From Pseudomonadota bacterium (lineage in GTDB: Bacteria; Pseudomonadota; Gammaproteobacteria; Burkholderiales; Thiobacillaceae), in the NCBI GenBank assembly GCA_030684775.1, contig JAUXXW010000218.1, forward strand, positions 1 to 49,511: a DNA stretch of 49,511 nt, in the 5' to 3' direction. The translations under genes and the position numbers were made by a program. Shown here one piece after another: positions 1 to 8,406 of this stretch. Each line of letters begins with the position of its first letter. Position 1 is the first letter of the stretch. Under the pieces are notes generated by a model. It did no database searches. It was not told the DNA's origin and worked only from the letters and a program-made list of their open reading frames with translations.

Positions 1-66
1 CAGGGACTGACCGGCCTCAAAAGGCACCCATATCGCAGGATGGCGGGCTGTACTCAGCCAACGTGA
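1..66 (-). ncRNA. Partial copy of repeated structured leader element (candidate radC-type RNA motif), leading a gene left of the window
   Basis: Nearly identical to 4686-4751: CACGTTGGCTGAGTACAGCCCGCC..GGGTGCCTTTTGAGGCCGGTCAGTCCCTG on the minus strand; cut by the window edge. Confidence 0.65.
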
Positions 67-152
67 AACGCTTTCAGTCTACCCAGATAGGCCTCACCTG
101 GACAACCGGATTGGTCGCCCAGGTGAGGCCCCTCGTGAGAGGGGCCAGGTTG

Positions 153-496
153 TTACAACCAGCCTCGATCGCAAAACGACAGATGCTCATTGCCGGCCAC
201 GATGATGTGGTCGACCAGCTTTACGTCCACCAGGCCAAGCGCGGCTTTGAGCTGGTCAGTAAGCCAACGATCCGCCTGTGATGCCTCGGCGGTGCCGGAC
301 GGATGGTTGTGCGACAGGATCACGCCGGCGGCATTGTGAGCCAGAGCCTGCTTTACGACTTCGCGGGGAGCTCGTCGGGAAACAAGCTAAACAAGCTTCC
401 TCCCGTTTCCATCAGCATGCAGTCGGCGGTGTTCTCGCCTACCAGCAGGGCCAACAGATCTCGGTTGGAAAGTTCTACAACGGGTTGAGACAGCAT
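153..496 (-). pseudogene. radC: radC/JAB-domain protein with internal deletion
   Basis: Minus strand encodes [39 protein letters not shown] (N-terminal part), then out of frame [70 protein letters not shown] (JAB HxHPSG motif). The middle domain is missing. Confidence 0.8.
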
Positions 497-575
497 CGTG
501 TCCTCCATTTCAGAAAAACACGGGGAGCCTCCGGGGAGGAGAACTCCCCGAAAGGGTTTGATGTAAGACCCGCAG

Positions 576-1340
576 TTACGCCGTCGGCGGCGCCACTGCC
601 TGCGACAACTCGGTGGCCACCTCGCGGCACAGCGCCGTGAAATCCAGCCCGCCGGCGGCGATCACTTCCAGAGTTGCTTCATCCAAGACTTGGACGATGC
701 GCGTAGCGCGCCGCTCCAGCTCTTGCCTGGCGATCTTCTGCCAGTCGTCGATAGCGCACAGACCACCCAGCGCCTTGTTGTCATTGCGGCCGTAGCCGCG
801 CAGAACGTCTTTCACAGTGGCGGCAGCGTTGTCATCACTGACCAGGTCCGCCACAACTGTTGCCAGGGAGTGGTAGTTGATCTCGTGCAGCGACTTGACC
901 AGGCCATCGACAGCCCCGCGATTCCATTTGCGCGGATATTGGATTCCTTGCCACGCAGCTTCCTCCTTCGACTTGATGAAATCTCCAACGGCCCACTTGC
1001 CTGCTTCATTCGGATAGGCGTCCAGCATGAGTTCCACTGGGCACGCCCCTCTTGTCGCGCAGTAATCGGCAAAAAGCGCCATGACCGGGTAACTGATAGA
1101 TCCATCGCAGGATTGCCCAGGGCAATAGGGGCGTGGTGATGTGTAGTGGAAAGTTTCAGCGCATTCGAGGACTTGGCCGAGCGACGGCTTGTCGTCAGAT
1201 CGGTACACGAAATGCTTGATTCCGCCTTCCACCTTCACATAAGCGTCAATGAGATAGTCGCCATTATCCGTATCCCGCCAGATGCTCACGCGGTGGTCCG
1301 GTTGAATACTTTCCATCTCCAGGTCGGTAGCGTGAGTCAC
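576..1340 (-). CDS. Hypothetical ICE protein
   Basis: 254-aa ORF; ATGA overlap with upstream ORF ending at 1337. Confidence 0.65.
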   Translation of the reverse strand: MTHATDLEMESIQPDHRVSIWRDTDNGDYLIDAYVKVEGGIKHFVYRSDDKPSLGQVLECAETFHYTSPRPYCPGQSCDGSISYPVMALFADYCATRGACPVELMLDAYPNEAGKWAVGDFIKSKEEAAWQGIQYPRKWNRGAVDGLVKSLHEINYHSLATVVADLVSDDNAAATVKDVLRGYGRNDNKALGGLCAIDDWQKIARQELERRATRIVQVLDEATLEVIAAGGLDFTALCREVATELSQAVAPPTA

Positions 1341-1756
1341 AGCGCCACCTCGCTTCCACGCCGCCGCAACTCCACCCCCGCAGCATGGCGAATTGCCGAG
1401 ACGACCGCGAAGCCATCTTCCTTCTCGATCACATCCAACTCATTCAGAAGGGATTCCAGCGCCACCAGGTCATATTCCTTGAGCAGGTAGTACAGGCCGT
1501 AAGCCATAGCCAGGAACGGCGGTGAATATGCGTGTCCAGGCTGGCCAGCTATTTCAAGGTGCATACCCGGAAAGAGCACGACCCGTTCCTTTGCCCGTTT
1601 GGTGCCGCGCAACAAGACGTACCAATAGCCGCCATCCATGTTGGCGCCACAGAAATTGTCAGCAACAACCACGCCCTCACGGCCTGGATATAGCGGTCCA
1701 CTAATGCGGTCCTGCTCGCGCGTTACGCGCACCCTCATACCAAGTTCTATTTGCAT
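1337..1756 (-). CDS. Hypothetical ICE protein (139 aa, MQIELGMRVRVTREQ...)
   Basis: ATG at 1756 downstream of recurrent leader hairpin; the longer ORF in the track runs through the leader and the adjacent gene. Confidence 0.65.
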   Translation of the reverse strand: MQIELGMRVRVTREQDRISGPLYPGREGVVVADNFCGANMDGGYWYVLLRGTKRAKERVVLFPGMHLEIAGQPGHAYSPPFLAMAYGLYYLLKEYDLVALESLLNELDVIEKEDGFAVVSAIRHAAGVELRRRGSEVAL

Positions 1757-1830
1757 GTTTTCGCTCCAGAAAAGAGCGAGAGGCCACCCCGTAGGGGCGT
1801 GAAGCCCCTCGCGGGTTGATGTTGAAAAGA

Positions 1831-2265
1831 TCAGGCCGGTTGCAACTGGCGCGGCGCCTTGATGGCGCAGTTCAGCGCCCGCATCTGCCGCTTGATTTCG
1901 GCATTCGCCTCTTTCTGGAAAGCCGGGAAGGCTTTCCTGGCATCGGCGATAGCCTCGCGGACCATGTCCGAGAAGTAAGAGCCGTAGCCTTTCCCGTTCA
2001 TTCCGAAGTGGTCCCGGAATTCCCTGGGGTCGGCATAGATCGAGTTGCCCAGGTACGACTCGGACAACACTATCTTCGTGGCGAGGTGAACTACCCGGAT
2101 GATGGAGGTAAAGCATTTCCACTCGCCGGTTCGCACCTTGGCGCGACATTCGTTGACCAGGTCCGGATCCATGTAGCCAAAATCCAGGGTATCCCGCTCG
2201 ATTAGCCACTCCACTGTGAAGTGGGCGGTTTTGAAACTCCACATTCTTGTCATGACGCATTCCAT
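1831..2265 (-). CDS. Hypothetical ICE protein (144 aa)
   Basis: ORF preceded by recurrent leader hairpin at 2288-2320. Confidence 0.65.
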   Translation of the reverse strand: MECVMTRMWSFKTAHFTVEWLIERDTLDFGYMDPDLVNECRAKVRTGEWKCFTSIIRVVHLATKIVLSESYLGNSIYADPREFRDHFGMNGKGYGSYFSDMVREAIADARKAFPAFQKEANAEIKRQMRALNCAIKAPRQLQPA

Positions 2266-2334
2266 GTAAAAACGGGAGCGCCACGATCCCCGGAGGGGCG
2301 TGAAGCCCCTCGCGGGTTGAAAAAAACAGATGAA

Positions 2335-3432
2335 TTACCGAATCGTCACCACCTGGCCGAAGCCAGACCCAGGCGTGAAATCAAGGCCCCGGATCACCGG
2401 CACGAAGGTGTCGGTCATCCGGATGGTTTCGACGATGCTGCCGTCTGCCTTGAATTCCTGGTCCACGGCGCGCGACTTCTCCTTGAAGGTGTCGCCCTTG
2501 ATGAGCAGGGTTCTGGAACCGGAACGTACTACACCGGAAATCTGCCCGGCGGCCAGCGCCAGCGCCAGATGCCATTTGGACAGATCGCGTAGCGGCCGCC
2601 TGGCCGGCAACGTAATTCGCCCATACATGGCGCCGAACTGTGGCCACAGAGTGTGGGCAGCAAGGCGGCGAACCTCGGCTTCCAACTGGGCGCCGTCAAT
2701 GCGCATCGAGGTGAAGGCAAACGCGTCTTCCGCCGTCATTGCCGGCACAAGATAGGGCTCACCACACCAGCCCTCGGGCAGCACTGGGGGGAGTTCTCCC
2801 TGGCCGGCTGCTTCGAGCGCTTTCGCGATCGCCAAATCAGGGCTGTCCGCCCGGCGCTTGACGCCCATGATCACGCATTGCTTGAACTGCTGCTCGGGCG
2901 CCATGTGAATCGTCACCCGCTCGAAGTGGCGGGCAATCATGGCGGCGAACTCGGCATCGAGCACGTAGTGAGGAATGATCAACACCATGACGCCGCCGAA
3001 CTGCAACCACGGCACCGTTTTGCGGTAGAAGATTTTTTCCAGGCGTTCGCGCTTGGCATCATCCCCGGTGCCGGCTTTGTCGGAAACGACCGCGCCGTAG
3101 GGAGGGTTCAGGAACAACAGCCCGAGGCTGCGCGCGGTCACGAACACGTCGTTCACGTCCGCGTGCGCCACGGTGTCGAGCAGCCCCTTCGCGTGCCAGG
3201 CACGTTCCGGGTCGAACTCCACGCCCAGGGCGGTCACGGCAGCACCGCATTCGGCCAGATGATGCTTGGCCTCGGCAAGCGCCACACCCTCGCCGCAACA
3301 GGGGTCGAAAATACGAACCCTGCCGGCGGCGATGTCCAGAGCGGAAAAAATCCGCTCCAGGGTCATGTCGTCGGTTGGGAAATAGCCGTTCTTGATAAAG
3401 TTGCGCGCGAGGCGCGAGAACATCAGAGCCAT
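2335..3432 (-). CDS. DUF6094-type class I SAM-dependent N6 DNA methyltransferase
   Basis: MALMFSRLARNFIKNGYFPTDDMTLERIFSALD...FDPCCGEGVALAEAK...LLFLNPPYG: SAM motif plus NPPY catalytic motif. Confidence 0.8.
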   Translation of the reverse strand: MALMFSRLARNFIKNGYFPTDDMTLERIFSALDIAAGRVRIFDPCCGEGVALAEAKHHLAECGAAVTALGVEFDPERAWHAKGLLDTVAHADVNDVFVTARSLGLLFLNPPYGAVVSDKAGTGDDAKRERLEKIFYRKTVPWLQFGGVMVLIIPHYVLDAEFAAMIARHFERVTIHMAPEQQFKQCVIMGVKRRADSPDLAIAKALEAAGQGELPPVLPEGWCGEPYLVPAMTAEDAFAFTSMRIDGAQLEAEVRRLAAHTLWPQFGAMYGRITLPARRPLRDLSKWHLALALAAGQISGVVRSGSRTLLIKGDTFKEKSRAVDQEFKADGSIVETIRMTDTFVPVIRGLDFTPGSGFGQVVTIR

Positions 3433-3549
3433 GTTGCCTCCATGCCAGAATTGGACGGAGACCCCGGACAGGGGAGCCCGTCCGGGTGGTAACGAAAATC
3501 CCCGGCAGCACAGCTGCACGGGGCTCAGTTGAGAAGGGGGGGCGCCTCG

Positions 3550-3828
3550 CTAATTCGAGAGCGCCTTATTCTTCCTACGGGGGTCATCAGCGCGAGATTT
3601 GTTCGCGTAAATGTCCAGCCAGGCCGCCTTGACATCGTCAGCCCAGAACATAACGGCCATACCTGATTCCACATCATGTTCAGCAACCGTCTTGCCATCA
3701 CGACAAATCCGGGGCTTCTCATGGCATGGGTCCATACCGTCGAACGCCTTGATGGCGTCCACGATATTGTCGTAGGGCTGCTCTTTCCAGCCTTGCCCAA
3801 AACCCAGGAACGACTTCACGGTAATCAT
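3550..3828 (-). CDS. Hypothetical small protein (92 aa)
   Basis: ORF coupled by ATGA overlap to the upstream ORF 3825-4286. Confidence 0.55.
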   Translation of the reverse strand: MITVKSFLGFGQGWKEQPYDNIVDAIKAFDGMDPCHEKPRICRDGKTVAEHDVESGMAVMFWADDVKAAWLDIYANKSRADDPRRKNKALSN

Positions 3829-4286
3829 GCGACAGCCTCCTCAATAAGTGGATCAACCAGAAGAAATGGCCGACCCCGCACGGACTGCTCGCGATCAGCT
3901 TGTCGGCGTTGCCGCATGGCCAGCTTGTCGCGGTTTTCCCGATTGACACGGTACTGCGTCAAATCGACAGGGCAGCAGTCAAGCCGCTCCGCCCACGTGT
4001 TCTCGATGCGGTCCGCGAGATCGAACATGCGGGCCTTGGGGTCGAGGGGGGAGACATAGCAGCCTAGGTCCATGCTCCAGGATTCCTGGAAGCAGCGGCC
4101 ATAAAGGCGATCACACAGCGAGAGCGGGAAGCCCACGCGCTGAGCGGCAACCTCATAGGCCCGGCGCTTCGATTTCTCGATGGCGTCCAGGCCGCTGTAC
4201 TGCATGTCACGCCAGTACATGCGAGCAAGCTCGTAGAACTGGTAGTACAGCGACTTCGTACTGCCGATGATCTTGGCGTGGCTCAT
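3825..4286 (-). CDS. Hypothetical ICE protein (MSHAKIIGSTKSLYYQFYELARMYW...)
   Basis: ATG at 4286 preceded by GAGGAG Shine-Dalgarno; upstream hairpin leader at 4326-4362. Confidence 0.6.
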   Translation of the reverse strand: MSHAKIIGSTKSLYYQFYELARMYWRDMQYSGLDAIEKSKRRAYEVAAQRVGFPLSLCDRLYGRCFQESWSMDLGCYVSPLDPKARMFDLADRIENTWAERLDCCPVDLTQYRVNRENRDKLAMRQRRQADREQSVRGRPFLLVDPLIEEAVA

Positions 4287-4378
4287 GGTGTTGCTCCTCG
4301 AAATATGAAAATGGAAAGGAACGACACCACCCCCAGCCGGGAGTGATGCGTCCCGGATGGGAAAGAAAAAATCGAACC

Positions 4379-4543
4379 TCAAGCCGGCGTCCAGGTTCCC
4401 TGGGTCATTGCCGCCAAGGCTTCTTGGAAATCCGGATAGAACTCGTCAGAAATACGACTGAATTCACGGTCAACTTCGTCGTAAAGCGCGACGAACCAAC
4501 CCCTTACAGATGAGAAGAGAACTGCGTATTGCATGACTTCCAT
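4379..4543 (-). CDS. Small hypothetical protein (54 aa, MEVMQYAVLFSSVRGWFVALYDEVDREFSRISDEF...)
   Basis: GGAGG SD before ATG at 4543; composite leader upstream. Confidence 0.6.
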   Translation of the reverse strand: MEVMQYAVLFSSVRGWFVALYDEVDREFSRISDEFYPDFQEALAAMTQGTWTPA

Positions 4544-4649
4544 GATGGCCTCCAGAAGGAAATGGGAAGCCACCATGTCCGATAGGACAGTCCCCGTGCT
4601 GGGAAGGTGGATCCCCAGCAGGGTTGAAAAACAGATTTACGATAATCCC

Positions 4650-4751
4650 GACCTCTCGCGAGGTGTGCCGGTACGGAGCGAACTCCTCAGGGACTGACCG
4701 GCCTCAAAAGGCACCCATATCGCAGGGTGGCGGGCTGTACTCAGCCAACGT
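4650..4751 (-). ncRNA. Repeated structured leader element, copy 2
   Basis: GGCUgaguacAGCC hairpin, CCGGU...ACCGG stem, GGAGuucgCUCC hairpin, ACCUCgcGAGGU-type hairpin; ~100 nt upstream of CDS 4379-4543. Confidence 0.7.
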
Positions 4752-5063
4752 GTTCCTCCATGAGACGGGTGCTATCCCATCGAGGAACCCGTCGGGTTCA
4801 GGTTGATTCATGGCGCCAGGTGGCATGTTGTTTACATCGTTCCCTGCGGGCATTGCCCGGGCGTCGGAATCGGGAACCAGGACGCCGAAAAAGGGGGTGC
4901 GTCTACGACGCAAAGGCCACGACAGTCTGGGTCGTCGTCACCCTGATTAGAAAAGCCCGTCGCAACAGGCTTTCCGCCGGGTTGGCCCGGTGGAAAGCCT
5001 GCTATCGCAGGCCTGGTTGATGTTTCACACCAGGTGCGCGAAGCGCACCTGGATGTAGCCGAC

Positions 5064-5651
5064 TCAGGTTTTCAGCTCCCAGGTCTGAGTTGCGGACTGG
5101 AAGCCATAGCCGAGCACCTTGAGCCGATCACGCTGGTTGCGGAACTGTCCACGGTCAATGGTCGGATCGAGTTTTACCGGCGCGCCGGCGGCGACAAGTG
5201 CGTAAAGCTCAGGGCCGAACAGCGCCGCATCAGGATCACTGGTGTCGGCGACCGGTGCCGCACCTTCAAAGCCTCCAGAGCCCACTTCCGCAGGTTGTTT
5301 ATCCGCGACCTCCCTCGAAGGTTGATCAACAGGATGCGCAACCCGCTCCTCGTTCACCGGGTCGGGCTCGAACGGGGCGGCGGGAACCGCTTTCTCTTCA
5401 GACTCTTCCAGGAAGATTTCGGAAACATTGACACGGATTTCTGTGACAACCCTTCCGCCCCAGACATACGTGGACGGGAAAATCTGGGTCACCAGAAAAG
5501 CTCCCCGATACTCCCCCTCTTCATACTGGTCCAGGATCGCGTCCTTGACCTTGAACTTGCCGATGGGGGTAGACAGATCACCGACGGCAAAACCACCGTT
5601 CTTGCCATTGATATGGCGCACCACCAGGGTGCCATCAAGCCTGACAGACAT
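5064..5651 (-). CDS. DUF3275 family ICE protein
   Basis: MSVRLDGTLVVRHINGKNGGFAVGDLSTPIGKFKVKDAILDQYEEGEYRGAFLVTQIFPS resembles DUF3275; ATG at 5651 after GGAG SD. Confidence 0.75.
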   Translation of the reverse strand: MSVRLDGTLVVRHINGKNGGFAVGDLSTPIGKFKVKDAILDQYEEGEYRGAFLVTQIFPSTYVWGGRVVTEIRVNVSEIFLEESEEKAVPAAPFEPDPVNEERVAHPVDQPSREVADKQPAEVGSGGFEGAAPVADTSDPDAALFGPELYALVAAGAPVKLDPTIDRGQFRNQRDRLKVLGYGFQSATQTWELKT

Positions 5652-5931
5652 GCTGTTCTCCAGAAAAAAGCCAGCCGGAGGCGCATGTCTCCCCAAGGGG
5701 AGCATTTAGCCCCCGGGCGAGCGGGTCGAAAAAACAAGGGAAGGAAAGAGGTTGGCCGCCACTCCGGTTAGGGAGTGGACGGTTGATTGAAACTCAGCCT
5801 CGGGTGTTCAGACCGAAGCAGTCAGGACGTGACCGTGTGGTCATGCCTCAGGTTGCTGTAGATGCAACAACTTGTGTGGAATTGGCGCTTCCAGGGAGCT
5901 CCTGGCGACAAACCACTCACGGCGGATTGAT

Positions 5932-6022
5932 TACATTAACCCCGAACACTTCCAATACCACCGGAAGCGTCGTACCGGTGTCAGGGGCTGACCGGTCTCA
6001 AAGGGCGCCACTTGCGTGGCAG
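5932..6022 (-). ncRNA. Divergent copy of the repeated structured leader element (copy 3)
   Basis: GCCCTTTGAGACCGGTCAGCCCCTGA...CACCGGT...GGGGTTAATGTAA keeps the conserved core; the GGAG-UUCG-CUCC hairpin is absent. Confidence 0.55.
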
Positions 6023-6132
6023 TTTTTGCGTTTTTGAGCCTGAAACGCACAAAACAGGGAACAAACCGTTTTCCCGGAACACCCCGGTTCAGGGTGCTCA
6101 GGGAAAACCCCTCTTGCGAGGGGCGGTGTGGT

Positions 6133-6255
6133 TCAAACCTGGTGAACGTGGGTGTTCTTGTGGTCATCCCTTCCCTTGCGGGAGAGGAAGTAAATAATCC
6201 AACCTACACCACCTATGGCGGCAATTACGCCGAGCAAGAAATATTCGAACATCAT
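6133..6255 (-). CDS. 40-aa small membrane protein MMFEYFLLGVIAAIGGVGWIIYFLSRKGRDDHKNTHVHQV
   Basis: ATGA overlap with stop of ORF 6252-6461; one strong TM segment; below track cutoff. Confidence 0.6.
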   Translation of the reverse strand: MMFEYFLLGVIAAIGGVGWIIYFLSRKGRDDHKNTHVHQV

Positions 6256-6461
6256 TTATCTCCTAGCAGTAGCAGCGCCAGTGACTCGAATTCCGCGAAC
6301 ACCAGTGCGGACACTAAAGTCATGAGGTACTGTTGTTCAGCGAACGAAGTATAGCCAAACGCCGCGAACTGGGCGATGGCGATGATCCTTGCGGTATCGG
6401 CCAAGTGCTTAGCCTGTTCCTTGTTGAGCCTCATGGGTTTCCTCATGTTTGTAGATGCCAT
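6252..6461 (-). CDS. Small predicted membrane protein
   Basis: ORF with hydrophobic segments (IIAIAQFAAFGYTSF, LMTLVSALVFAEFESLALLLL); start could be an internal ATG. Confidence 0.5.
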   Translation of the reverse strand: MASTNMRKPMRLNKEQAKHLADTARIIAIAQFAAFGYTSFAEQQYLMTLVSALVFAEFESLALLLLGDK

Positions 6462-6509
6462 TCGCCATCCAGGGAATTACTCCCCCGGATGGATCATGGT
6501 CGAGCCAGA

Positions 6510-7310
6510 TCAGGCGGCTTTTTCGGTGAGCGGGAATTCTTCCCCGTCCACCTTCGCCCAGGTGATGCGTGAGAGCGCACCCTTGAGCACCGCGTCAGTC
6601 TGACCTTTCTTTTCGCCACGTTCGTACTGGAACAGTTCAGCGCGAATACCGCTCGCGTCGAATCCAACCAGCACCTTCTTCTTGGCCAGCAAGGCATCCT
6701 GTAGGGCTTGAGCCGGAACCAGCGCATCCGGGCCGACGGCCAGGACGAAGCGCGTGGTTTCGACCTTACCACCCTCCACCGGATCACCGCGAAGCGCGGC
6801 GATGGAGGCCATCCAGACGTGCTCACCTTCACCAACGTGGACTTTACTCACTCGGTTGAGATAGCCGACACCAGACGTGACCAGCCCAACGGGAGGCTGT
6901 TTGCTGGGGGTATCGGTATAGGGCATGGGCGGCAGGTCAATGTCCTGACCATCCACTTTCGCCATATACACCTTGAGCACACGCCCCTTGATGTTGACAC
7001 CCATTTCACCCTGGCGTTTGCCGGACTTGTAGGAGAAAACCTCGGGGTAGATGTCACCGATTTTCAACTGGGCGATGACGGCCTTGCCGGCAACGGCCAG
7101 GGGCTTCAGAGCGAGCACGCAAGCCTTCGCGTGGGCGCCGACAACTTTCAGATCGAAGCGAGTGTTGCTGTTGCCTTCCGTGCGGAGGGCGGAGAAACGG
7201 CAGGCGATGAAACTGCCACGCTTGACTTGGACTTCACGAATGTCATCGACATGGCCGGTGGCGAACGTGTGCAGATCGAAATACTTGGAAGCAGAGGCGG
7301 GATTGGTCAT
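6510..7310 (-). CDS. STY4534/DUF3577 family ICE protein with two tandem DUF3577-like domains
   Basis: Both halves match the family pattern: N YFDLHTFATGHVDDIREVQVKRGSFIACRFSALR...; C LVTSGVGYLNRVSKVHVGEGEHVWMASIAALRG...FQYERGEKKGQTDAVLKGALSRITWAKVDGE. Confidence 0.75.
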   Translation of the reverse strand: MTNPASASKYFDLHTFATGHVDDIREVQVKRGSFIACRFSALRTEGNSNTRFDLKVVGAHAKACVLALKPLAVAGKAVIAQLKIGDIYPEVFSYKSGKRQGEMGVNIKGRVLKVYMAKVDGQDIDLPPMPYTDTPSKQPPVGLVTSGVGYLNRVSKVHVGEGEHVWMASIAALRGDPVEGGKVETTRFVLAVGPDALVPAQALQDALLAKKKVLVGFDASGIRAELFQYERGEKKGQTDAVLKGALSRITWAKVDGEEFPLTEKAA

Positions 7311-7404
7311 GGTGATCTCCAGAAATAAAAAGAAGGGGAGACCACCCTGTCAAAAATGACAGTTCCCATATGGGGACGGTGGATCCCCAGATGGGTGAAG
7401 AAAA

Positions 7405-7526
7405 GTAGCATTACGTTAATCCCAGTCTCTTGCGAGACGTGCCGGTACGGAGCGAACTCCTCAGGGACTGACCGGCCTCAAAAGGCACCCGTGACGCTGG
7501 GCGGCGGGCTGTACGAAGCCAACGTG
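7405..7526 (-). ncRNA. Repeated structured leader element, copy 4
   Basis: Near identical core to 4650-4751 with compensatory changes in the terminal hairpin (GUCUCgcaaGAGAC vs CCUCgcGAGG); upstream of DUF3577 gene. Confidence 0.7.
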
Positions 7527-7561
7527 AAACTGTGTTTAGTCTATTCAGCCGAAAAAGCGTG

Positions 7562-8290
7562 TCAAGCCCGTTTTTTTCTCATGGCGAGAACGCGGGGGCC
7601 TGCCTTCGCTAGATCGACTTCCGACCTGAGCCAGCGCAACTCGCCCACATGCACCACAGACTCATAGGCAGAGATGGATTCATTCCAGTCCGACTCGTCA
7701 TCCTCTGCGGAAAAGGAGAGGCAAGCCGCCAGCGCCGCGCCGTTTTCAGGTGACGCCTTGAATTCGCTCTCGCGGACTTCGTATTCGATCGTGCGCCACA
7801 CCCCATCCACATCAATGACCTCACAAATCCCATATTCGGGATGGTGTACCAGCGCGCCGATAGGGCATCTTGCAGGTGCATGAAGCATGTCCATCTTGAT
7901 CGCCTGTTCATGATTCGGTGATGGGGTATGCGGGCGGGTATCCATCGGCCGCCGAGGAGAAAGAAGGGAAATGCGCCCATTCATCCCCAGAATTCTGGAT
8001 AGCGGTTGCTTCATCGGATCCCGTGGGAAATCCTGTTCACGCAACTCGTTCACGTCCACCTCGACCTCATGAATCGTGATCGTCGCACTGGAGAGGACGG
8101 ATTCCGGGTCTTCGTCCGGTTCAAGATCGGAAGTATCAGGAACGGCATCCGGCACACGCTCGTCATAGAGCACAGTGCGTTTTGCACCTGATGCGCCTGT
8201 CACCTCGCATAAACCGTACTCGGGATGAAAGGCCAGCGTACCTGGCTGGCATTTGTGAGGGGCGGGGAAGGAAAGAATAGTGGCTGCCAT
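7562..8290 (-). CDS. Hypothetical protein with two internal HPEYG-containing repeats
   Basis: GTLAFHPEYGLCEVTGASGAKRTVLYDERV and GALVHHPEYGICEVIDVDGVWRTIEYEVRE within one ORF. Confidence 0.6.
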   Translation of the reverse strand: MAATILSFPAPHKCQPGTLAFHPEYGLCEVTGASGAKRTVLYDERVPDAVPDTSDLEPDEDPESVLSSATITIHEVEVDVNELREQDFPRDPMKQPLSRILGMNGRISLLSPRRPMDTRPHTPSPNHEQAIKMDMLHAPARCPIGALVHHPEYGICEVIDVDGVWRTIEYEVRESEFKASPENGAALAACLSFSAEDDESDWNESISAYESVVHVGELRWLRSEVDLAKAGPRVLAMRKKRA

Positions 8291-8406
8291 GAGCATCTCC
8301 AATGAGGGTTGATCGGGTTCAAGCGCCCGCGCGGCGCTACGCGTAAGAAAGAACCCGCCCCGGAAGGTACTGATTGGACGGCCTGAAAACTGCTGGACTG
8401 AATTCT

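Noticed and set aside
7430-7530. CRISPR-like repetition
   Set aside because: Repeats are dispersed leaders with no regular spacers; no CRISPR array or cas gene seen.
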